64,000 bases of DNA from CAVVIH01 sp963748295 (GTDB taxonomy: Bacteria > Acidobacteriota > Vicinamibacteria > Vicinamibacterales > 2-12-FULL-66-21), in the NCBI GenBank assembly GCA_963748295.1, contig CAVVIH010000002.1:62001-126000 (forward strand). Direction: 5' to 3'. The notes beneath the pieces were generated by a model. It saw only the letters and a program-made list of their open reading frames with translations. It had not been told where the DNA came from and ran no database searches. Below are positions 31,149-40,608 of the stretch, in pieces. Position 1 is the stretch's first letter; every line of letters begins with the position of its first letter. The position numbers were made by a program, and so were the translations under genes.

Positions 31149-34100
31149 TCAGAAGCGATAGCCGAGCGAGACGAGGATCTGCCGCTCGCCCCAGTCGTTG
31201 GTGTTCTTGCCGAAATCCGGGCTGTTCATGTTGCTGACCGGATTCCCGTAGTTGTCCTGGTTGAACAGGTTGATGAAGTCGAACCGCACGGTCAGCGCCT
31301 GGTCGCGCCACCGTCGTGAAGCGCTTCGACAGCGAGACGTCCCAGTTCTGGAATCCCGGCCCGCGCAGTCCGTTTGCGGCGACGTTGCCGTTGCCGAGGC
31401 CGAACGCCAGCGGCAGCCCGTTCGAGCCGAGCGGCGCGACGTAGGCGCCGTTGTTCGTGAACGTGCGGAGGTTTCCGGTCTCGCGGATCCGGCGATCAGC
31501 GTGCCGCCGTGCCGAGGTTCGGACGATCGCCGCCGCCGCCGTTGCCGTTCGAGTCGACGCCGGTGACGATCGTGAAGGGCTGGCCCGACTGGAACTGCGT
31601 CGACACCCGCGACCTGCCAGCCGCCGAGCACCTGACGCAACACGGCGTTCTGCGAGCTCTTGAACCAGGGCATCTCGTACAGCCAGTTCGCGACCAGACG
31701 ATGCGGCCGATCGAACGCCGAGAGGCTCCACTCGGCGTCGAGGTCCGCGTAGTCCTGCGGGATCTGCGGCGAGCCCGCCGTGAAGCCCAGCGCCAGCGAC
31801 TCGTCGCCATCGCTGTACAGCTTGCTGTAGGTGTAGGCCGCGCCGAACTGCAGGCCGTTCGACGAAGCGCCGGTTGAGCGAGGTGTAGATCGCGTTGTAC
31901 TCGCTCTCGGACGTGGCCTGGATCAGGACCCGCGGACCGAACTGCGGGAACAGCCGGCGCTGCTGCACCGTCGGGATCGAGGTCCCGCTCAGGGTGGCGC
32001 GAACCGTCGCCGCCTGCTCGGGCGTCAACACGGCGTAGTTGGCCTGGCCCTGGGCGATGCCGTTGCGGCCGAGACTGCCGGTGTAGCCGACCTCCCACAC
32101 GAACTGCCGCGCGATCTCACGCTGCCACGACAGGCTCCAGAGGTGCGTCTCCGGGCTTTCCGTGTCTTCGGGCGAGTTGACGAACGTCGCGAGCGGATTG
32201 AACACCGCCGCGCCGGTCACCGGCGCGATGTTCGGATAGAGGTTCTGCGCGTTGTCCAGACGGCCGACGACGACGCGCGGGTAGTTCGCTCCCGTTCACC
32301 GTCAGGATGTTGTAGAAGAGGATGTCGAAGCTCTTCCCGTAGCCGCCGCGGATCGACGAGGTGTTCTCGCCGAACAGCCACCGCGCGAATCCGCCGGTCG
32401 GACTCGGACTGTAGGCGAACCCGACGCGGGGCGCCCAGTTGTTGTTGTCGCGCTTCGCCGGACCCGGCACCAGCGCGGCCTGGACCTGCGGATCCTCGGC
32501 GCCGAACAGGCCGAGCGGCACCGTGCTGTTCTCGTAGCGGAGGCCGAGGTTGATCGTCAGGTTCGAGGTCGGCCGCCAGTCGTCCTGAATGAAGTAGGAC
32601 TGGTTCCACTGCGTCGCGACGAAGCTGGCGGTCTGGAGCGCCTGCACGAAGGTCGTCGCGAAGTTGTTCATGTAGTCCTGCAGGTTGTTGAAGGTGAAGG
32701 TGCCCTTCGTGTCGAACGCTGCGAGGTTGTCGAGGTCGACGTAGCGGATGTCCGCGCCCGCCTTCAGCGAGTGCGATCCACGCTGCATCGTCAGGATGTC
32801 CTGGAACTGATAGGTGTCTCTGCACGCGGCCCTGCGGGAAGTTGTTGTTGCCGCCGATCGTGAAGAGCCCGCCGATCGTCGCCGTCGGCGAGTCCGGATC
32901 GTTCTCGGGGAAGGAGAGGTCGCGCTTGATCCACGCGAAGCGAGCCTCGTTCAGCATGCTGGCGCCGAACACGCGGGTGCCGCTGAACGACAGGTTCTGG
33001 TCGATCGTCGACTGGTTGGCGGCGAACGCCGGCACCGAACGCCGTGTTGCTGGTGAAGTTGGTGTCGTCACGCTTGCGGCGGATGTAGCGTCCCGAGATG
33101 TTGTTCTGGCTGACCTCGACGTCGCCGCGGCCGATGTAGTACCAGTCGTCCGCCGGACCCACGCGCGAGACGTTGACCTGGCCGGTTTCGATCGGCACGC
33201 CGTTGACCGACAGGTTCGTGAGATTCCTGAACTCGACGCCCTGGTCGTAGACGTCCGGGAGGAACCCGAGCCGGTCGAGCACCGCCTGACGGCTCGCCGC
33301 CGTCTGCCCGGCGCCGAGCGGCACGCCCTGCAGCGCGGCGAAGCCGTTCGGCGTGATCACGCGGGTGGTCGCGCCGAGCACGTCGCGGCGCAGGCGCGTG
33401 TTCTGGAACAGCCCGTAGAAGAACGCGCGGTTCTTGACGATCGGCCCGCCGACGCCGGCGCCCCACTGATGCTGTTCGAACGGCGTCGGCTTGGTCGCGC
33501 CGCTCTGCTTCTCGAGGTTGTCGCGCGCGTTGAGATCGCTGTCGCTGTAGAAGTCGAACGCGCTGCCGTGGAAGCTGTTGGTGCCGGACTTGGTGATGAT
33601 GTTGATCTGGGCGCCGGAGTTGCGTCCGAACTCGGCGTTGTACGGGTTGGTCTGGACGTTGAACTCCGAGACCGAGTCGGGCGGCACCGGGACGGTCGGC
33701 AGCGTGACGCTGACGTCGTTGTTGTCGGTGCCGTCGATCATGAAGTTGTTGTTGCGCGAGCGCTGGCCGTTGGCGGAGATCGCCGTCTGGCCGACGCTGC
33801 TGGTCACGTTCGGCGCGAGCAGCGCCAGGTTCACCGGATTGCGCGCGGGCAGCGGCAGCTCCGACGCCTGGCGCGCGGTGAACGTCTGTCCGATCGAGCC
33901 GTTCGTCTTGTTGAGCGTGACCGCTTCGGCCTGCGCCGTGACGTCGATCGTTTCGGTCAGGCCGCCGACGTCGAGCGAGAAGTTGATCGTGGCTTCGGAG
34001 TTCGGAATGACCGGCACTTCGCGGTTCTCGAGCGCCTTGAAGCCTTGCAGCTCCGCCTTGACGGTGTAAGTGCCGGGTTCCAGCGCGGGAGCGCGATAGA

Positions 34101-34308
34101 AACCGCTCGCATCCGTCACCACCGTGCGCACGACACCGGTCGCGTTGTTGGTGATGATGATGGTGACGCCCGGCAGCAGCGCGCCGGTATTGTCCTTGAT
34201 GGTTCCCGAGATTGTGCCGCGCGTCAGCTGCGCCGAGCTCACGGCAGGGACGAAGGCTGTGACGAACAGCACTGTCGCCATTGCCGCCACGCGTAAAAAG
34301 CGTGACAT
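31149..34308 (-). pseudogene. Oar-like TonB-dependent receptor with about eight frameshifts
   Basis: An outer-membrane TonB-dependent receptor of the acidobacterial Oar/CarboxypepD_reg type. Intact N-terminal part (about 440 residues): signal peptide ending VSSAQ, a carboxypeptidase-regulatory domain (GTISGTIKDNTGALLPGVTI ... LEPGTYTVKAELQGF), and a plug domain (NNFMIDGTDNNDVSV, FNVQTNPYNAEFGRNSGAQI). The barrel is spread over several frames, with shifts near 33035, 32822, 32290, 31863, 31607, 31510, 31486 and 31311 (six insertions, two deletions). The corrected length is 1051 residues, ending GERQILVSLGYRF, a normal barrel end. Either real decay or a locally bad consensus, for example mis-polishing among receptor paralogues. 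Confidence 0.85.
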
Positions 34309-34596
34309 CAGTTTCCTCCTCTGAAGCGAATAACGAAACCAGCCAGCCGCGCGCGATTTGGAAATCGCCGGGACCGATGGTGATGGTGTGAGTGATCCGT
34401 TGCATGCGGCACGCCGTGAATTCGCTGTCTCGCGAATCGAAGCGCACGTTGTTGGGGTGCTACGAGTTAGGGACCAATAACGAGTTGGCGCGCATCACGC
34501 GTTCTTCAAACTTTTGAAGCGTTTCCTACAACCGCTTGAAGCGGTGGGATGAAGCGTCATTAGGCGTGGTGAACGTCGGGGACGGAATCGTTGGAG
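34309..34596. promoter_or_regulatory. Dyad-rich divergent regulatory region
   Basis: The 350-base space between the receptor gene and the next plus-strand gene holds no ORF I trust. It has four dyads: GCGATTT-N2-AAATCGC (34353-34368), ATTCGC-N6-GCGAAT (about 34423-34440), CTTCAAA-N2-TTTGAAG (34504-34519) and ACCGCTT-N1-AAGCGGT (34531-34545). The word TGAAGCG occurs three times between 34515 and 34556. These are plausible operator half-sites for either gene; no regulator can be assigned. Confidence 0.45.
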
Positions 34597-34625
34597 TTGA
34601 CCGATGTCCTGCGCGCGTTCATAAT
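34597..34625 (+). promoter_or_regulatory. Sigma-70-type promoter of the pgpA-cinA-ftsY-rib operon
   Basis: TTGACC (34597-34602) and CATAAT (34620-34625) are separated by 17 bases. The transcript start would fall near 34632, about 27 bases before the ATG at 34659. Confidence 0.6.
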
Positions 34626-34658
34626 CCTCATACTGCCGCTCCAGTTCAGCTTTTGTCG

Positions 34659-35474
34659 ATGACCGACCCGCTCCGCACCGACCGCCTCCCCAATCCGGGA
34701 GACGTGCCGGAGCGGGAGCGTGACGCCCGCGTCGAAGAGCTGCTGCTCGCCGGTCTGGACCACTATTTCCTCGGACAGCATGAGCTCGCGATCAGCGTCT
34801 GGACGCGCGTGCTCTTCCTCGACCGGGGCCACGCGCGGGCGCGGGCGTACATCGAAAGAGCGCGGGGCGCGATCGCCGAGCGCCAGCGCGAATCCGAGGA
34901 GCTGCTGCATGGCGGAGTCGATGCCTTTCAGCGCGGCGATGCGGATGCCGCCCGCCGGCTGCTGACCTCCGCGGTCGAACGAGGGGCGGCAAGCGAGGAA
35001 GCGGTGGTGCTCCTCGAACGGCTGGACCGGCTCGAGAACGCGTCGGCGAACGGCGCCGGCGTTCAACGGCCGCTCACGCGCCGCCGCGCCGTTGTCGATC
35101 CGCTCCCTCACGATCCCGAACCCGCTGCCTCGTCGCGTCTCGCGTGGATTGCGTCAGGAGTGTTCGCCGGGGCCGGCGTGGTGTTTCTCGCGGCGTGGCT
35201 GTGGAACGGGGCGTACTTTCCGTGGGTCCCGCCGGGTCCGTCACCGCGTCCCGTCACCGCTCACCCTGCGCCGGAGCGGCTCCCGATTCCTTCGTCCGCG
35301 GAGGCCGCGCTGACGCGCGCGCAGCGGCTGCAGAGCAGCGGCCGTCTGCACGACGCCATGGATGTGCTCGAAGGAATCCGGCACGGCGATCCGCTGCGGC
35401 CTCGCGCCGACGCGCTGCGCGGCACGATCCAGCGTCAGCTGCTCGATTCGGCCAACGCCAGCCGGCCGCAGTAA
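34659..35474 (+). CDS. TPR-like single-span membrane protein
   Basis: A 271-residue protein with a helical, TPR-like N-terminal part (VEELLLAGLDHYFLGQHELA, repeated spacing from about 22 to 130), one membrane span (about 163-183, SGVFAGAGVVFLAAWLWNG), a Pro-rich linker and a second TPR-like helix pair (AEAALTRAQRLQSSGRLHDAM). I do not recognise a named family. The ATG at 34659 fits the promoter upstream; an earlier in-frame start would precede the transcript start. First gene of a long operon. Confidence 0.72.
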   Translation: MTDPLRTDRLPNPGDVPERERDARVEELLLAGLDHYFLGQHELAISVWTRVLFLDRGHARARAYIERARGAIAERQRESEELLHGGVDAFQRGDADAARRLLTSAVERGAASEEAVVLLERLDRLENASANGAGVQRPLTRRRAVVDPLPHDPEPAASSRLAWIASGVFAGAGVVFLAAWLWNGAYFPWVPPGPSPRPVTAHPAPERLPIPSSAEAALTRAQRLQSSGRLHDAMDVLEGIRHGDPLRPRADALRGTIQRQLLDSANASRPQ

Positions 35475-35486
35475 TCCCCAGCGTCA

Positions 35487-36326
35487 ATGAGATGTCCCAA
35501 ATGTCAGTACATCAGTTTCGGCAACGGCAGTCGTTGCCGTAACTGCGGGTACGAGTTCTCCCTGACCGGCGAGCCGCCGCCGGCCGATCTGCCGATCACG
35601 TCCGCCGACGCGCCGATCGGGCCGTATACCGATCTCCCGCTTTCGGCGCCGCCGCCAATCGGCAAGACCGAGCTTCCGCTGTTTTCCGGCGGCGGGCTGC
35701 GCGACGACGCGCCGCTCGTCTCGGCGCCAGCCGTTCCCCGTGCGCCGCTCGCGGTGCGGCGTGCCGCGCCGGTACCCAAACCAGCGCCGGCGCGACCCGA
35801 TCCGGATCGCGAACCGGAGCTCGGCCTCGAGCCGGAACCTGCGCTCGCGCCACCGCGGCTGGTGGCGGTGCAACCCGTTCCGGATACACAGACCAGCGAG
35901 GCGGGTCAGGCCGCCCCGGTGGCGGCGCGCGTCGTCGCCGCCATGATCGATCTCGCGATTGCCGGCGCGATCGACGCCATCGTGATCTACCTGACGCTTC
36001 GGCTCGCCGGTCTGACGTTCGCCGAGATCTCGGTGCTCCCGAAAATGCCGGTGATCGCCTTCCTGCTGCTGCTGAACGGCGGCTATTTCGTTCTGTTCAC
36101 TGCCGCGGGTGGCCAGACGATCGGGAAGATGGCCACAGGCATCCGCGTGGTGCCGCAGCAGCCTGACGCCGGCATGCGCGTGCCGTTCAGCACCGCGGTC
36201 GTCAGGGCGGTCGCGTATGCGCTCTCGCTGCTGCCCGCCGGACTTGGCTTCGTTCCCATCCTGTTCAGCCAGGACGGCCGCGCGCTCCACGACCGCTTCT
36301 CCGACACCCGCGTCATCAAGGCCTGA
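35487..36326 (+). CDS. RDD-family membrane protein with N-terminal zinc ribbon
   Basis: A 279-residue protein that starts with a CxxC-N13-CxxC zinc ribbon (MRCPKCQYISFGNG ... CRNCGYEF), continues with a ~100-residue Pro/Ala-rich linker and ends in an RDD domain with about four spans (AARVVAAMIDLAIAGAIDAI, then GGQTIGKMATGIRV and LHDRFSDTRVI). RDD proteins are membrane proteins of mostly unknown function, some linked to ion transport. The zinc ribbon is an addition often seen in acidobacterial members. It lies 12 bases after the TPR-like gene and 6 before pgpA. Confidence 0.85.
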   Translation: MRCPKCQYISFGNGSRCRNCGYEFSLTGEPPPADLPITSADAPIGPYTDLPLSAPPPIGKTELPLFSGGGLRDDAPLVSAPAVPRAPLAVRRAAPVPKPAPARPDPDREPELGLEPEPALAPPRLVAVQPVPDTQTSEAGQAAPVAARVVAAMIDLAIAGAIDAIVIYLTLRLAGLTFAEISVLPKMPVIAFLLLLNGGYFVLFTAAGGQTIGKMATGIRVVPQQPDAGMRVPFSTAVVRAVAYALSLLPAGLGFVPILFSQDGRALHDRFSDTRVIKA

Positions 36327-36332
36327 CGGCTC

Positions 36333-36821
36333 ATGCCTCGCGACGTGAGCGGCGCCGGCACTCGTCTCGCGGTGTTCATCGCCACCGCAGGCTATGCAGG
36401 ATATTTTCCGATCGCGCCGGGCACCGTCGGATCGGCGGCCGGACTCGTTGCATACCTGATCGTCTGGTGGACGCAGTCGCGCGCCGTCGAGGTCGCGTTG
36501 ATCGTCGGCCTCTTCGCGCTTGGCGTCTGGGCAGGCACGACCGCGGAGCGCTACTTCGGCGGCATCGATCCGGGGCCAGTGGTTGTCGACGAGGTCGTCG
36601 GCATGCTGATCACGCTGGCGTTCATTCCTGTCGGCCTTTCCGGCGCCATCGTGGGGTTCTTCCTGTTCCGGATTTTCGACATCATCAAACCATTTCCCGC
36701 AGGACGGCTCGAAGCGCTCCACGGCGGGCTCGGCGTCATGGCAGATGACGCGATGGCAGCGGTTTACGCAAACCTCAGCCTGCGTGCGCTCCTGTGGCTC
36801 CTGCCAGGCTGGATCGCATGA
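36333..36821 (+). CDS. pgpA: Phosphatidylglycerophosphatase A
   Basis: PgpA dephosphorylates phosphatidylglycerophosphate to phosphatidylglycerol. The 162-residue membrane protein shows the family motifs GYFPIAPGTVGSAAG, DPGPVVVDEVVGM, FRIFDIIKPFPAGRLE and GLGVMADDAMAAVYAN, with four spans. The stop overlaps the cinA ATG (ATGA, 36818-36821). Confidence 0.93.
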   Translation: MPRDVSGAGTRLAVFIATAGYAGYFPIAPGTVGSAAGLVAYLIVWWTQSRAVEVALIVGLFALGVWAGTTAERYFGGIDPGPVVVDEVVGMLITLAFIPVGLSGAIVGFFLFRIFDIIKPFPAGRLEALHGGLGVMADDAMAAVYANLSLRALLWLLPGWIA

Positions 36822-38088
36822 CGCAGCCGCTTCCCCGATCAAGACCGCTGCCGTCATTGCGGTCGGCAGCGAGCTGCTGGGAACCAGCCGCATCGACACC
36901 AACTCGCTCTATCTGTCCGGCCGGCTTGGCGCCCTTGGCATCGAGCTGCGTGGAAAGGCTGTCGTCGGCGATGATCGCGCCGAGCTCGCGCGCGTGTTTG
37001 CGGGCGCGCTGGCGACCTCCGGACTGGTGATTCTGACCGGCGGGCTTGGCCCGACCGACGATGACGTGACGCGCGATGCGATCACCGACGTGCTCCAGCT
37101 CGACATGACCGAAGATCCCGCCATCGTCGCCGCGATCGAAGCGCGGTTTGCCAGCCGCGCGCTGAAGATGCCAGCGGTGAACCGCAAGCAGGCGATGGTG
37201 CCCGCCGGCGCGGAGGTGCTGCCCAACGCCAACGGGACGGCCCCCGGCCTGCTGTTGCAGCACGATGGAAAGATCGTCGTGCTTCTGCCCGGCCCTCCGC
37301 GCGAGCTGCAAGCGATCTTCGAGAAGCTCGTCGAGCCGAGGCTGCAACAGACGGCGGGGCAGGCACGCGTCTACCGGGCATCGCTGTTCGTGGCAGGCAA
37401 GGGGGAATCGCACGTCGAAGAGATCGCGCAGCCGCTGTATTCGACGTGGCGCACCGGCAGCTTTCCAATCGAGACGACGATCCTTGCCGCGCCAGGGCAG
37501 ATCGAGCTGCACCTGAGCGCGCGTTCGGATGATCCCGTCAACGCGCCGCGCCTGATTACGGAGGCGCGCGATCGGCTGGCGAGCGCGCTCGGAGCCGACG
37601 TGTTCAGCACCGACGGCCGGTCAATGGAAGAAGTCGTGGGCGAGATCCTGCGCGATCGCCGGCTGACGATCTCAGCGGCCGAATCGTGCACCGGCGGCCT
37701 GCTGATGTCGCGGCTCACCGATGTGCCGGGAAGCTCGTCGTGGGTCCTGGGCGGCGTCGTCGCCTACAGCAACGACTCGAAGACCATCTTTGCCGACGTC
37801 CCTGCCGAACTGATCGAGCAGCATGGCGCGGTCAGCGAACCGGTGGCGGTCGCGCTCGCCGAGGGCGTCCGGACACGCGTCGGATCCGACATCGGCGTAG
37901 GCATCACCGGCATCGCCGGGCCCTCGGGAGGTACGCCAAAGAAACCGGTCGGCACGGTTGCAATAGCAGTGATCGGTCAGGGAGGCGCCGCGCGCGTGCG
38001 GACCCTGTGGCTGTTCGGCGGCCGGACGCAGGTCAAGTTCAACGCGACGCAGGCCGCGCTCGATATGGTGAGACGAACTTTGATGTAG
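36818..38088 (+). CDS. cinA: CinA-like protein with nicotinamide-nucleotide amidase domain, one frameshift
   Basis: CinA has an N-terminal COG1058 domain (AVIAVGSELLGTSRIDTNSLYL, TGGLGPTDDDVTRDAI, LLPGPPRELQAIF), and a C-terminal NMN deamidase (PncC) domain (ISAAESCTGGLLMSRLTDVPGSS, GITGIAGPSGGTPKKPVGTV) that recycles NMN to nicotinate mononucleotide. The frame of the main body has no start codon; ATG 36818, coupled to pgpA, is in another frame. One missing C in the run at 36833-36836 reconciles them (MTQPLPPIKTAAVIAVG) and gives 423 residues. Confidence 0.9.
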
Positions 38089-38092
38089 CGAC

Positions 38093-38668
38093 ATGCGACT
38101 GTTCATTGGGGTCGAGCTGCCGGAGGCCGTGAAAGAGTCGGCGGCTGAACAGTTGCGCGACGTCAAGGAGCGCGTGCGGCGGACCGCACCGGCGGCGGCG
38201 ATCCGATGGGTCGAGCCAGCCAATCTGCACGTGACGCTCTGGTTCATCGGTGAGGTCGACGACGCGCGCGCGGCCGCGTTGACATCCGCGCTGCAGCCGC
38301 CATTCAGTACTCCGAGGTTCGATCTCGCGCTCGAGAGTCTCGGCACGTTCCCACCGGCCGCGCCTCCGCGAGTGATCTGGATTGGCGTCGCCTCCGGCCG
38401 GGAGCCGCTGATCGCGTTGTACGGCGAGGTCAGCGACCGGCTGGTGCGGCTCGGCTACGAACCGGAAGCGAGGCCGTATTCGCCGCATCTCACCGTTGCC
38501 CGTGTAAAGGACATGCGCGGCGCCGGCGGGAAAGCCGTCCGTGCGATTCTCGCCAGTCATCCGGTGGCGCTTCCGAGGTTCACGCAGACCAGCGTGACGT
38601 TGTTCCGCAGCCGGACCTCCCCGAAGGGCGCCCAGTACGACAGCCTGTTGCGAGTACCATTGAAGTAA
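38093..38668 (+). CDS. thpR: RNA 2',3'-cyclic phosphodiesterase (LigT/ThpR family)
   Basis: A 191-residue two-H phosphoesterase. The two catalytic HxTx motifs are visible as HVTL (about residue 46) and HLTV (about 130), with the start RLFIGVELPEAV and the end FRSRTSPKGAQYDSL typical of ThpR. It hydrolyses 2',3'-cyclic phosphate RNA ends. The stop overlaps gpsA (TAATG). Confidence 0.92.
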   Translation: MRLFIGVELPEAVKESAAEQLRDVKERVRRTAPAAAIRWVEPANLHVTLWFIGEVDDARAAALTSALQPPFSTPRFDLALESLGTFPPAAPPRVIWIGVASGREPLIALYGEVSDRLVRLGYEPEARPYSPHLTVARVKDMRGAGGKAVRAILASHPVALPRFTQTSVTLFRSRTSPKGAQYDSLLRVPLK

Positions 38669-39681
38669 TGACAGGCGGCGGAGAGTCCATCGCCGTCGTG
38701 GGTGCTGGAAGCTGGGGCACCGCGCTGGCGGTGCATCTGTCCCGCATCGGCCACGAGGTCCGGCTGTGGGGACGGGACGGCGAAATCGTCGAGCGGATAG
38801 CGACCGATCGAGAGAACCCCTCCTATCTGGCCGGCGTTCGCGTACCGGAACGGATCACCGCCACCACGGACATGGGCGCCGCGCTCGCCGCCGCGCGCTT
38901 CGTCGTCTTTGCGGTCCCGTCGCACGGGCTTCGTGCCGTCGCTCACGCGGCGTCCAGCGCGATTTCCGGGGAGGCGGTGCTCGTCAGCGCCACCAAAGGG
39001 ATCGAGCCGGACTCGCTGAAGCGGATGTCCGAAGTGCTGGCGCACGAAACCGGCGGTGCGCGGCCGATCGTCGCGCTCTCGGGCCCGACGTTCGCGGTGG
39101 AAGTTGCTCACGAGCTGCCGACCGTCGCGGTCGCCGCATCGGCCGACTCGGACGCGCTCGTCCGCGTGCAGGAGCAGTTTCGCGGCGCCGCGTTCCGTCT
39201 GTATGGCAGCGACGACGTGGCCGGCGTGGAGATTGGCGGCGCGATGAAGAACATCATCGCGATCGCGGCCGGCGTGGTCGAAGGCCTCGGCCTCGGCCAC
39301 AATGCGATGGCGGCGCTGATCACCAGGGGCCTCGCCGAAATCTCGCGGCTGGCTGCCGCTGAGGGCGGCCGGCGCGAAACACTCGCGGGGCTGAGCGGGC
39401 TGGGCGATCTGGTCCTGACGTGCACCGGCGATCTGAGCCGGAACCGTCACGTCGGCGTGCAGCTCGGTAGAGGGCAATCGCTGAAGGAGATTCTGAGCGG
39501 GATGCGCATGGTGGCCGAGGGCGTCCGCACGACCGGCGCCGCGCTCGCGCTCGGCGATCGCCATGGCATCGAGCTGCCGATCACGGCCCAGATGGCGGCG
39601 GTGCTCGACGGCCGCACGCCGCCGCGCGACGCGGTCGAGGCGCTGATGGGACGCAGGCAGAAGCACGAGGTCGACAGGTAG
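38668..39681 (+). CDS. gpsA: Glycerol-3-phosphate dehydrogenase [NAD(P)+]
   Basis: GpsA reduces dihydroxyacetone phosphate to sn-glycerol 3-phosphate, the backbone of phospholipids. The 337-residue protein has the Rossmann motif VVGAGSWGTALAVHLSRIGH, VLVSATKGIEP, ALSGPTFAVEVA, the catalytic-Lys region IGGAMKNIIAIAAGV and the C-terminal LSGLGDLVLTCTGDLSRNR. Its position in the same operon as pgpA fits phospholipid supply. Confidence 0.96.
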   Translation: MTGGGESIAVVGAGSWGTALAVHLSRIGHEVRLWGRDGEIVERIATDRENPSYLAGVRVPERITATTDMGAALAAARFVVFAVPSHGLRAVAHAASSAISGEAVLVSATKGIEPDSLKRMSEVLAHETGGARPIVALSGPTFAVEVAHELPTVAVAASADSDALVRVQEQFRGAAFRLYGSDDVAGVEIGGAMKNIIAIAAGVVEGLGLGHNAMAALITRGLAEISRLAAAEGGRRETLAGLSGLGDLVLTCTGDLSRNRHVGVQLGRGQSLKEILSGMRMVAEGVRTTGAALALGDRHGIELPITAQMAAVLDGRTPPRDAVEALMGRRQKHEVDR

Positions 39682-39684
39682 ACG

Positions 39685-40608
39685 ATGGGTTTCTTCGACA
39701 AGATCAAACAGTCGCTGACGAAGACGACGCAGCAGTTCGTCGGTCGGTTCGAGGACGTGGTCAAGCGCGCCGACACGCCGGAAGGGCGCAGCCGCGAGAT
39801 CGATCTCGACACGGTCGAGGCGCTGGAGGAAGCACTCATCTCGGCTGACGTCGGCGTTGCCGCCACTGAGCGCATCATCACCGCGGTGCGGAATCGGCGC
39901 AGCCGCGACACCTCGCTCCGCGATCTGGTGAAGTCGGAGATTCTCTCGATTCTGCGCGGCGCGGACGTGCCGGCATCGAACGGGCACCGGCCCCACGTCG
40001 TGATGATCGTCGGCGTCAACGGCACGGGAAAGACGACGACCGTCGGCAAGCTCGCGCGTCTGATCAAGGATTCGGGCAAGGCGCCGCTGATCTGCGCGGC
40101 CGACACGTTCAGGGCCGCGGCCGTCGAGCAGCTCGAGATCTGGGCCACCCGCGCCGGCGTGGACATCATCCGCGCACGCACCGGCGCCGACCCTGCGGCG
40201 GTCGTGTTCGACGCGATTGCCGCTGGCAAGGCGCGCAACCGCGATACCGTCCTGGTCGACACCGCGGGGCGTCTGCACACGCGGGTGAACCTCATGACCG
40301 AGCTGGACAAGATTCGCAGAATCGCCGCGCGGGAAGTCGAAGGCGCTCCGCACGAAGTGCTGCTCGTGCTCGACGCGACGGTCGGCCAGAACGGACTGGC
40401 GCAGGCGCGCGAGTTCATGTCGGCCGCCGGCGTCAACGGCATCGTGCTGACGAAGCTGGACGGCACGGCGAAGGGCGGCATCGCGGTCGCGATTGCGAAC
40501 GATCTCAAGCTGCCGATCCGCTACGTCGGCGTCGGCGAGGGGATTGACGACCTGATTCCGTTCTCGCCCGAAGAGTACGTGGAGGCGCTGTTCCAGGAAA
40601 AATGGTGA
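39685..40608 (+). CDS. ftsY: Signal recognition particle receptor FtsY
   Basis: FtsY is the SRP receptor GTPase at the inner membrane. The 307-residue protein is the short form without a long acidic A domain. Motifs: IVGVNGTGKTTTVGKLARLI (G1), ADTFRAAAVEQLEIWA, VDTAGRLHTRVNLMTEL (G3), LTKLDGTAKGG (G4) and YVGVGEGIDDLIPFSPEEYV. It overlaps ribD by seven bases. The partner Ffh is encoded 3 kb downstream. Confidence 0.96.
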   Translation: MGFFDKIKQSLTKTTQQFVGRFEDVVKRADTPEGRSREIDLDTVEALEEALISADVGVAATERIITAVRNRRSRDTSLRDLVKSEILSILRGADVPASNGHRPHVVMIVGVNGTGKTTTVGKLARLIKDSGKAPLICAADTFRAAAVEQLEIWATRAGVDIIRARTGADPAAVVFDAIAAGKARNRDTVLVDTAGRLHTRVNLMTELDKIRRIAAREVEGAPHEVLLVLDATVGQNGLAQAREFMSAAGVNGIVLTKLDGTAKGGIAVAIANDLKLPIRYVGVGEGIDDLIPFSPEEYVEALFQEKW

